From Prinia subflava (Eukaryota > Chordata > Aves > Passeriformes > Cisticolidae), in contig NC_086248.1 in NCBI RefSeq assembly GCF_021018805.1, positions 57,913,485-57,977,484 of the forward strand: a stretch of DNA of 64,000 bases, written 5' to 3'. How positions within the stretch are numbered: position 1 is the first letter of the stretch; every line of letters starts with the position of its first letter. The notes under the pieces were generated by a model. That model saw nothing but the letters and a program-made list of their open reading frames with translations, did not search any database and was not told where the DNA came from. Shown in pieces: positions 13,741-22,899 of the stretch. A program made the position numbers and the translations under genes.

Positions 13741-13995
13741 AGCCCTCGCCCGACGCGCTGACCGGGAGGGAGAGGCGGGTTGTGCTGCAGGCTCTGTTTT
13801 GTGTTCCCGTGGAGCAGCGAGTGCCACCTGCGGGAGCTGTGCGGGAAGCGGTGCCTGTGCCCCGGCCGCCAGATCCCGCCAGCATCCCGGGAGCGCTGCG
13901 GCGCCCTCGCAGCGCCGCACGGGAGCAGCGGGCTTGTCTTCTGTCACCTTTCTGTAGCGCAGCCTGCCTGCTCCTCGTCCTGAGCAAAGCTGCGT
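13741..13995. promoter_or_regulatory. Small CpG-rich patch, possible promoter-type CpG island
   Basis: Within AT-rich, CpG-poor surroundings this roughly 250-bp segment is GC-rich with many CpGs, for example cccgacgcgctgaccggg, ccccggccgccagatcccgc and gcgctgcggcgccctcgcag. A GC-box-like ggcggg lies near 13775. Frames are open on both strands (about 70-105 codons), which GC-rich DNA produces by chance. It could be an alternative promoter or first exon, an isolated CpG island, or a GC-rich insertion. I see no TATA box or clear splice donor that decides between these. It ends about 70 bp before duplicated block copy 2. Confidence 0.5.
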
Positions 13996-14067
13996 GGACA
14001 CAAGAGAGCATGCTAAAAAGTATTTTCAAAAATACTCGTTAATGGTTCGTTTTTACAGATGGTGACT

Positions 14068-14674
14068 GAAGAGGGAGTCTTTGCGTGTGTGCATCTCTCT
14101 GATTGTTTATTAGCCAAATCAGCATCTCTCCTAATTGTAGCGAAGTTCAGAGCTTTGAAAGGAATTTGAGTAATTCTGTGATAAACAATGGTGAAATTCT
14201 TTCCTCTTCAGTTTCCTTTTCTTAACCAAGTGCACTATAAAGCAATCTCTGCTATTGAAGAAGTTTGACAGGTTCGCATCCAGCTCTGGAATGTTTTGGA
14301 ATGTATTTTTTTCTTTGTTTGTTAAGCCAGAACTTTTGGCCCAGTAGTGAGGTTTGAGCTCTGCAGCTCACTAGAATGAAGTCATAGAATGGCTTTGCTT
14401 GGAAGAGATCTTAAGGATCATCTAGTTCCAACCTCCCTGCCATGGGCAGACACACCTTCCACAAGACCAGGTTGTTCAGTGCTCCATCTAACCTGGCTTA
14501 AAGACTTCCAGGGATGGGACATTCGCTGCTTTTTAGGGCAACTCCTTCCAGTGCCTCACCACCTACAGTAATATATTCATCTAAACCTATTCCCTTTCAG
14601 TTTGAAGTCATTCTTTCTTGTCCAGTCACTACATGCTCTTGTAAAAAAATCCCACTTCAGCTTTCTCATAGGTT
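14068..14674. repeat. 607-bp duplicated block, copy 2 (probable derived copy)
   Basis: Same content and orientation as 11584-12190, about 99% identical. Its right edge cuts off the CR1 sequence in mid-element and is followed by unrelated DNA (aattatactaaggg). Its left edge follows tttacagatggtgact. The high identity, including in the old CR1 portion, points to a recent event or to an assembly duplication. Confidence 0.92.
14382..14674 (-). mobile_element. CR1 LINE 3' end within duplicated block copy 2
   Basis: This is the same minus-strand CR1 3' sequence as at 11898-12190, carried within the duplicated block. It begins with tcatagaatgg and stops at tttctcataggtt, so it is more strongly 5'-truncated than the first copy. 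It has no coding capacity. Confidence 0.9.
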
Positions 14675-16760
14675 AATTATACTAAGGGATTTCCTACAAA
14701 CTGCACTGAGATGACTTGAGCTTGAAAGACAGCGCTTCTGCTGAGCTGAGAAACCACTGTGGTCAGCACAGAGTTAATACATATATGCAGGAAATACATG
14801 CATTTCACCAATTAAAGCGGATGTCTTTCTGCTTAGGCTTTGAGCATATGCTTCACAAGCGTATTTGGGGAGTGTCAGTCAAGGTTTTGATCCCTCTTCC
14901 TCCTCCCATGAGACCTTGTGTGGAATTTCCTCTGTTTCCCTTGGCCTAGAAGCAGTGTAGGCTGTTTTAAGTGAGGAGCCTCACAACGTGGTTGGACACA
15001 GACCAAACTTTGAGTATGGCTCATCTTTTCAAGAAGTTCTAGACAAAGTTTGAAGGAGAAAAATATTGTGTCACATTCCTTTCTAGACCTCCTGTCCGGT
15101 GTTACTTTGGAAAATTATGCTGTCTTGCCTTGCAGACTGAGACATGGTGATTAGCTGCTGAACTTGATCTCTTAGTGGGTTTGGAAAACCATGACCAAAA
15201 CCTTGGAATAGCACTGGGAATGGATTCAGAACTGTTGGAGAGATGGGAGGAGGGAGAAGACATATGAGTAGCAGTTAAACCACAGAGGAGCCAGACTGCT
15301 CATTCCTTACGTTAGAACATTTATTATGTTTTTCACATTCAAACAGGGTGAATTACAGTAAACCAGAATGAGAGTGACAACGGGATTCTGTGATTTGGTC
15401 TTTGCCTGCTGGCAAAAAGTTAAGTATTTTGGATTGAAGCCACAGTATGGATGATTAGCTCCAGAAACTAGGCAGAGGATGCTAGAGATTAAAAAAGTTT
15501 TGAAGAAGTGGGCAGGAGAGAAAGTGATGTTACTGTGACTTTCATCAGTGGGCAAATGTATAAAGGGAGTTTTGCTCCTCCTTGCCAATATAGATCAGAG
15601 GGTCCTGTTTGGATCAGCTCATCTCTTGCTGCATTTGTCTTAAGTGTCACAGTTGCTGCCTTTCTGTGGAAAAGAAAGTGAAAGGATGACCTGGTTTGAG
15701 AATATCAGCAAAACGTTTAACATCTTACCAAAAAAACCCACTAAAATTCAAACCCCAAGTTCCAGCAAAACCCCTCAAAGCTGGAACATTTTGGTGTGTG
15801 TTTATGTGCTGGGAGAAAAGACTGGCAGACTTTTGTGGGACATTGTTGTAGAAGGGAAGCTGTAACTCATACCCACATCCATAGTGCTGCTGGAAGGGAA
15901 TGAAAGGAACCATTAGAATTCTGTGCAATTTTGAAGGAATGACGATGAATTGAAATAACACTTGAATCTTAAACAGGTACTGCCATATTACTTAGGGAGG
16001 CTGAGGGGTGGTGGTGAATAGGAGCAGAAATGAGGGCTTGGTTTATGTCCTCATAACTGCTGTCCCTTAGGTCAGTGTTATTTAAGGTTTCCTTCAGTGT
16101 CATTTCTTGGTTCATGTGAAAGAACTGTATCAGTGTTAGCATATAAACTTGTTTTTATGGTTTATATGACCTGGGATCAAAGCTATTCTCATGGGGTTCA
16201 GAGCAGCGATGCCTCTGCTCCAGAGGGGATTTTGTATGCAAACAAATGCCAAAAACTAGATCAGGGACAGATGTCATTATTCTCTGAAAAAGATAGTATG
16301 TGGTGTTTAAGTCTGAGTGTATTGATGTGAGCATGAATTTTACTGTAGCCATCCTTGGAGTTTGGAGTTCATCCTGAAACCTGAGAATGTGAGTGCTGGT
16401 TTTGGGGCCTGTGAGTTGTCTTGCATTCAGAAATGCAACATCCAATACCATTCATCCAAGAAGGGTGCTCATCTGTGCAGGCTGTCTTGGGGCATCCCAT
16501 TGTCCTTATTCATTTACAAAACATTTCATGTCAAAAATCTACTAATATCTATTTTACTTCTATCCCTCTTGCACCTTTTTTATTTTTTTTTTTTTACAGC
16601 AGGAAGAACTCTAGATACTGTTTAAAAATAAACCAGATAACTTTTCTGTTAACAACACAGGATGTAATGTAGAATTTCAGGACTTCATTTGTTTTATATG
16701 TATTCATGTTTGTATAAAGCACTGACTGTTTAATTTGTAAAAGATTGCATTTAAAATTGT

Positions 16761-16803
16761 AATAAAGTATTGTAAGAGGACATGTATTTTGATTGTGAAT
16801 AAA
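16761..16803 (+). terminator. Paired AATAAA polyadenylation-type signals (weak)
   Basis: AATAAA occurs at 16761-16766 and 16798-16803 within sequence that reads like a vertebrate 3' UTR end (ttaaaattgtaataaagtattgtaag, then gattgtgaataaagtgctc). In AT-rich DNA such hexamers are expected by chance. No upstream exon supports a transcript, so this is only a possible 3' end of a non-coding RNA or an intronic cryptic site. Confidence 0.15.
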
Positions 16804-17277
16804 GTGCTCACAGCAGACTCTTACATTAATGCTGATTCTGCCTGATGGGGGAGAAGTGCAGTGTCTGTCATTGAAAAGTGACTGTATTTGACAAGTTTTT
16901 GAAGAAATCCAGCCAACTTTCTTAAATATGATTACTTGCATCTATTTGGAACAGATGTAGACTAGGGGCCAGGGGTTTGACACAAAGGAGGAGGTTCAGC
17001 TTAGATTTTAGTTAGTGATGATCATTGCTCAACATAAATACATAGTTGGGCTCCATAGTTACATCTGCAAACACTCCTGTGACGAACAATAGTCTCTTTC
17101 AAGAGCCTTGATGCTTTTTTGAGAATATAGCAATAAATTGCTGAAAGAACAAAAGTAGAACAGGAGTCTTCTCTCCAATGAAAATTTGTCCATGAAACTT
17201 TAAAAGTGAAAATCATGATACTTTGATTAACAGTGATTTTGAATAGTTGGAAACTCCTTTCTGATGATTTTCTTTTA

Positions 17278-17377
17278 TTTGGTGGGGGTTTTTTTTTGGT
17301 GGTTGGGGTTTTTGTTGTTGTTGTTTGTTTGGTGGTTTTTTTGGTTGTTGTTGTTGTGTTTGTTTGTTTGTTTTTTG
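17278..17377. repeat. 100-bp tract of only G and T on the + strand
   Basis: Every base from 17278 to 17377 is G or T. The tract is built from TTG/TTTG repeats and G runs (ggtggggg, ggtggttgggg). The other strand is pure A/C. It is low complexity; the G clusters could in principle stack into a quadruplex on the + strand. Confidence 0.85.
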
Positions 17378-19580
17378 CAAAGTACAGTTAATTAAAGATA
17401 CAAGGAATATATTTGTTTGTGAAACACAAGTAATCCATATTTTGTGTGAGCATGCTTTTTTAAAAGAATCTTTAGCCATCCATGTGCTATAAATTTGAAA
17501 GTTTTACTAATTCACCTACGGCACACTAATGCTTTAGATGCTGTGTTTAAAAGATTTTATGTTTCTCATAATGTTAAAGCTGATCTGCAGTTTTTAGCAG
17601 CTCAGGATTTTAAAAGCAAATCAATCTACTGGAAGGAACAAAAAATTTCTTGAGCTAGGACCTCCCAGTATGCCTGTTTGGGTGGCCCTGGCTGATTATG
17701 GCCCATGAAAATGCGTGGTCATACATCTGACTGGTTTTGGTTGCTGTTAAAGAGTTTTGCTTAACTGAGAAATGTAAACAGTATAGCTGTGTTTATTCAT
17801 GAATTATCAATGCATATGTATTTCAAGTTCTCTGACTTGGGTGTTCTGTGAAAAAGTGCTCTGAGCAATAGGTAGCAGTTTTGACTGATGAATTCAGAAA
17901 TACAAGGTACCTCATGGACTACTAGAATAGCTGAGCCTGATATTCAGAGACAATTAAAACTATTCCAATAATTACATTGCAAGAGTATTTGGAAGGGTCT
18001 ACCTGGAATGTTTTTATAAGGTGCTTAAAAACTTTGGACTACTACTACTAATAAGATTGACTAGATAAGTGGAAATTATATGTATAGAAAGCAAGCAAGC
18101 ATTATTTCCTTTTACATTTACTAGCAAGCTTGTACCCCAAATGCTGCTTTTCTGTTGGATTTTACATGAGTCCAGCTTGGCCTTACTGCAGAGAGAATGA
18201 GAGAGATTTAGTTTCCTTGTCTGGTGAATAGTTTTTGTCAGAGATTTCCTTCCTAGATTAAAAGGAGGAACTTTATAAATGAAGGAATGCTCAGCATTGA
18301 CTTCTGTTTTTTGAATAATTCAAAACTTGATGTGTTCCAGAAAACAGCAGCACAGTTCTGTATTTTTTTTTTTTTTGAAGTTTTTTAGTATATTCTGCAA
18401 TTTCTACCAATAGCATTGAACTGGTTTGCATTAATGAGACAGAAATGGGAAAGGGTATTTTTTAAAATATATAGATTTGTGTACTTTTTAAAGAAGTTAT
18501 AAAATACTGTTCTGTAGCACGTTACTGGACCTCAGTTTTTAGATGTAATGCTTTCAATTGACAGTGAATTGGAAAAGTGTTGAAGACTGTGTCATTTTTT
18601 TTTGCAATCATGTTTTGTAATGCAGAGCTGCTAAACTGGTAAGTCTGTAGAAAACCATTAGTGGGACCACAGTTTTTAAAATTGCCATGGATTATCCAGA
18701 TGAGCTCTTGAAACAGAGTTGTTGTAGCTGTGGCAGGTCTGAACCTGTTCAATAAATACCTTGGTTTGTGTGCAGTAATTGAATGATCCAGCTTTCAAGT
18801 TGCTATTCCATTATTAAAAATGACAGGGTCATTCAACGCCCATTTGAATCCCATTTGATTTTGTACTGGGAATGATAGGTCATGCTCCATAGCAAGGGAT
18901 AAGCACAGGAACTCCATTAAATTAGGATAAATGACTGTTGGGGTGTGTCTTGCTTGCAGTAAAATTGCTTCCTGGTTTTGAGTTTTGATAACAGAAAACC
19001 AAGGCTATCACTTCCTTAGAAGGCCAAGTAGAAAAGGCTGGCCTACTTTAGACAAGAAAAAAATTGACTTATGTAAATAAAAATCAGGGCAGAAGAGGCA
19101 AGAAAAAAAGTCTTTTTTTCTAGCTTGTATTTAGCACCTCTACAAAATGCCAATAAAGAAGACCAAAATTATTTCTGAGACTACTGATTTTATTTTTTTT
19201 TTTGTCAATAATGTGTCAGTGAGTGACTCAGTGAGCATTTTCACAGTGAAGTTAACATATTTATTTCAAGTCTATGCAACTCCAATCAACCAAAACCAGA
19301 AAACAAATATGTGGATATCCATGATTTTTCCATTTTAATCATATTGTTTCCTGAATAAGTGATATGAAATTATTTATTTAAAATGTAAAATTTAAAGACT
19401 TTTTTTTTGTATTTTAAAATTAATCACAGAAAGTAAATAAAGTATTCACTGATTAAATTTCTTGTTTCAAATACATTGTGTGATTAACTGGTTCCTATCA
19501 ACTTTACTAGTAAATCACCGGATAACTGTAATTTGATTTGTAAACTGGTGCAATATTCAGAGAATATGCAGTGCATCATT

Positions 19581-19596
19581 GCATTGCATGCAATGC
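19581..19596. repeat. 16-bp perfect palindrome gcattgcatgcaatgc
   Basis: The sequence is its own reverse complement. It contains ATTGCAT/ATGCAAT half-sites resembling octamer (POU) or C/EBP-like elements. A regulatory role is not shown by the sequence. Confidence 0.7.
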
Positions 19597-19876
19597 AGAG
19601 GGTTAGCTGGCCAAGTTTTAGAATTAGTTGGTGTATTTATAGCTAACTGCTTAGTGATGATAAGCATACATAATTAAATTTGAGTAATCTGTTTGGAGAA
19701 GAAATTTATTTTTTAATTGTCTTCTGGAGAGCAGGTTCTGTTTTACAGCAGATTTTTAAAAGAGTTTGGGGACTACTAGGTGTTTATAGTTGTTTAAACC
19801 TCTGTTGTGGGCATGCTTGTTTCTTCAGTTTGTGGCACTGTCCAGCTGTGGTTTATGAACTCATAAACTCAGACTT

Positions 19877-19920
19877 TCAGGTGGATAAGCACTGAAGTGC
19901 TTATCAGGTGGATAAGCACT
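19877..19920. repeat. Snap-back repeat: 17-bp direct repeat overlapping a 10-bp inverted repeat
   Basis: The 17-bp sequence tcaggtggataagcact occurs at 19877-19893 and exactly again at 19904-19920. Between them, gataagcact (19884-19893) and its exact complement agtgcttatc (19896-19905) form a hairpin with a 2-base loop. Copy, inverted copy, then copy again is the pattern expected from template switching during replication. Confidence 0.9.
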
Positions 19921-21404
19921 ACAGCTCTTAATTTGGGGGAGTTGGAGAAGATGTTTAGCTAGCTCACAGTTTTCAGTATATGTACTGTTGTGTGGATGAA
20001 ACATCTATGTTAAGGACAAGGTAATTCCTGAGTAAGATATGGTGGATTTTATCTTGAGTAGAGATTAATTGGCTGATCAAGAAAAATCATATGTAGTAGA
20101 ATTTCCATCAGCTAAATAGAAATTAATTTCTGAAGATTTCTGCCCTAAGATGTGCTAGTGGATTGTAGCCTCATGTGTGTCTAATGTTTCTAAGTATTTT
20201 ACATATTTGTGAATTAAATATGGCAAATATACTTGCCCTGGATAACCTGAAATACTGTTTTATGACTTAAACAGCTTAAGAAATCCTACACATTTTGCGT
20301 AGTTTGGTTGTAATGTAAATCTAAGCTGTTTATTGGATACTGGGGCAGAAATCTTTTCGTTTTATGTCTGAGGATAGGATTCAAAACAAGCTGTATGAAT
20401 TTGAAAGTAAAGTAATTTAAGAAGGAAAGAGAAAAGGGCCATTTATTTGAGTTCAGTCACAGTTCTGCTGCAGGGTTATCCAGGGAGGTCTCCCATAACT
20501 CTGGATCTGATGGCTGTCTTGAAAACTGCGTGCCAAATCATCTTTGCCTCAGTGTTGTTAGAAAGTAGATGATTCTTTCATCAGGAGTGAGTACTTCCAG
20601 TGCTGTGCACTCTGTACAGCACTGAGCTGTGTGAATTGTCAGCTGAGGTGAAGTCCCTGTCCCACTTGGCACATAAACTCCTTCAGAAAGAGAATCATCC
20701 TTGTTCTGATTTGTCTTGGTGCATCCTGTCTGATCTTGAGGCTTTCACTATGTTAAATGGAGTGTCAGCGTTGCTGGTGATGGGCAAATATTCAAAGGTG
20801 TGAGAAAGGAGGATACAAAAGGCAGTGTGTGGTGGCCACAGGTTGACCATTGGCCAGTACCACAGAGGGTACATAAGGTTGCTGTAAGAGGAGATGTGTT
20901 CACTGCCGTCCTGAGAAGCCTTTTCTTCTCTGCCCACTGCTGTGCTGGAAGAAACATTGGTGCTCTACAGTGTAGTAAAACTTTAAGTTAGTGAGGTTTT
21001 CTGTTTGATTCAGGCTGATATGACGCTCCGGGTGGTCACTCCATGGTTAACTTCAGCAGGACCTGAGTGTAAAGCAGCTCTTCCATCCCAGTTCATAGAC
21101 CCCTCACTAGAAATTAACTGAGGCAGAAAAATGTATGAAATCAAAGGCAGAATTTCACCAGATGTAATTAGAGCTTTCAGGTATGAGAGGGGCCTTTTGT
21201 GCCTGCCTACCTGGAAGTACATCCAACTGAATGGTATTGCTGTTAATCCCAAGAGAGTTTTGTCTGTTTACACTTCTTACATACAAACACAGAAGCGATG
21301 AAAGCTGCAAACCCATCCTTCACAGGGGCCATGGAGCAGGGGAGTGCCTTACTGAAACATGCTGGTTTTGATGGAGAACTCTTTCTTTGCTTTGTGTCCA
21401 TTAG

Positions 21405-21479
21405 GTTTTGCTAAGTCTGTGTCTGCAGAGATGCCAGATAAAACACCAGGTGCTATAGAGCCTGTGCCCGGAAGTGAAG
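21405..21479 (+). CDS. Candidate 75-bp internal exon, gene not identified
   Basis: The acceptor is a pyrimidine-rich stretch ending in ttag (ctctttctttgctttgtgtccattag), and the donor is GAAG|GTTAGT. Only one frame is open through the segment: starting two bases in, it reads FAKSVSAEMPDK... ending EPVPGSE with one base left over. This makes a symmetric phase 1-1 unit of 25 codons that could be skipped without a frameshift. The other two frames hit stops. The peptide is hydrophilic with no cysteines, like a disordered linker. It would join in frame to the candidates at 650-670 and 39727-39836. I do not recognise the protein, and no homology search was possible. Confidence 0.4.
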
Positions 21480-22759
21480 GTTAGTAGTTTTCTTCCTTTT
21501 GTTTGACTATTGGGGAAAAAAAAAAGAAGTGTTGCAATTCTGTGAAGAATTTTTTAAAGTTAATAATTGAGTTTCCCTTATTGGTCTTAAATATAAGGGA
21601 GAGCTGAATCAGTATTATGTGTTCGTGTTTATCTAGATAGCAGGAAATTTTCACTTGTCTTTGAGTAACCTCTCCATCCCTCCCTAACCCAACATCCATG
21701 ATAGTATTAAAATATATAATAATGGGGAAGAACCAGTGCACTGCAAGCATTGGAGAAATTGTTTTGTCCCATTTGCTAAAGAAATCTTGTTAACTGAAGC
21801 CAGTTTTTTGTATGAGATGCTTGAGTCTCACAGAACCAAAGCTGACATTTTAGATGTGGGTTGATTGATACAAGGAGGAATTGTCTGTGTGATTTTCACT
21901 AAATCAGTGTAATCTTGAAATGCTCGGTCAGACCATTTTGTTTCCTCTCAAGGTCTATGAATTTTAAATTCTCACATTTGAACGTCTGGAACTTGGTTTC
22001 AGGGAAAATTCATTCTTTGAAAACAATTGTAACCCTGCTAATTTGATTCCTTCTGCAGAGTCACTGCTGGATGTATCATTAAAATATTTTATAAAAGTTT
22101 GCTATTTCATGTGAAGATTATAAAGTGTTTCTGGCAGTATTGTGTCAAAACTGTAGTAGCACTTGTATATCCTTGCTTTCTAGATCATTGCTGTCCTCAC
22201 ACAAGGGCTATATTAATTAAAGTGTGTGGTTTAGTTTGACTAAAGCTTATAGCTCAGGCTTGTTTATTCTATGCTTCAAGACAGACACCTCAAAATTTAG
22301 TTTCAAATATTCTCATGGATTTTGAACTTCAGTTTTGGCATTTGAAAGGCATGGAGGAATGTGCTGTAATAATAATTTCAAGAAGTGCATCAATAATAGT
22401 AGAGAAAAGAATTTCTCTTCATATAAAGGGTATTGAATTATGCTTGACAGCAGAAGGCCTTTTTAAAATTTACTGTAAAACTTAACATGTTACTGGGAGA
22501 ACTCTCAACACAAGAGGAGAAGCAATTACAGCTAGTCTTTTAAAGACTGAACTCTCTCTGATTCACATGTTGTGTTGTCCTTATGAATAAATACTTATGC
22601 TAAAAGCATTGGAGTGAGTCCACTTTAAGCAAAAACCTACAATAAAATATAGCTAACTAAAATGATGAGATTATTTTGAATCTTCATTTTCAAATTGCAG
22701 TTATCATTGTATTCTGTTGTGATAAGATCTCATGAAGCTATTCCAGAGTCTGTACAAAA
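21480..22759. other. Non-coding DNA, probably intronic
   Basis: AT-rich sequence following the candidate donor at 21480. There are no convincing ORFs, splice-bounded exons or recognisable repeats. Confidence 0.5.
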
Positions 22760-22899
22760 TATCCTTGCTCAGTTGGTTAGGGCAGGATGCTGATAATGCC
22801 AAGGTCAGCTTTGATCCCTATGTGGACCGTTCACATAAGAGTTGGACTTGGTGATACTTGTGGGTCCCTTCCAACTCAGAATATTCTATGTGATTCTGT
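22760..22899 (+). mobile_element. tRNA-Ile-derived SINE with CR1 tail (TguSINE1 type)
   Basis: The head (about 22764-22828) reads gctcagttggttag..gatgctgataatgccaaggtc..tttgatccct, matching the body of tRNA-Ile. An A-box-like ttgctcagttgg lies at 22765-22776. The anticodon loop ctgataa would give anticodon GAT. A B-box-like gctttgatccc lies near 22808-22818. The tail (about 22841-22899) is a CR1 3' end: gttggacttggtgatac..gtcccttccaactcagaatattctatgtgattctg. A tRNA-Ile head joined to a CR1 tail is the structure of TguSINE1, described from passerine birds and mobilised by CR1 machinery. The copy is diverged and its first bases are lost or altered. Confidence 0.85.

Larger units (their letters stand above)
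14675..21404. other. Long non-coding stretch, probably intronic
   Basis: No supported gene. It contains a G/T-only tract, a 16-bp palindrome and a snap-back duplication, listed separately. Near 16761 and 16798 two AATAAA signals lie in an AT-rich setting that resembles a transcript 3' end, but no coding sequence upstream supports a gene. Confidence 0.5.

Noticed and set aside
13684..14042. Overlapping ORFs of 67-105 codons on both strands
   Set aside because: GC-rich DNA lacks stop codons by chance; all four overlap the CpG patch and none resembles a known protein.
22760..22840. Functional tRNA-Ile gene
   Set aside because: The acceptor stem does not pair, the first bases are missing, the B box is altered, and a CR1 tail follows directly; it is a SINE.
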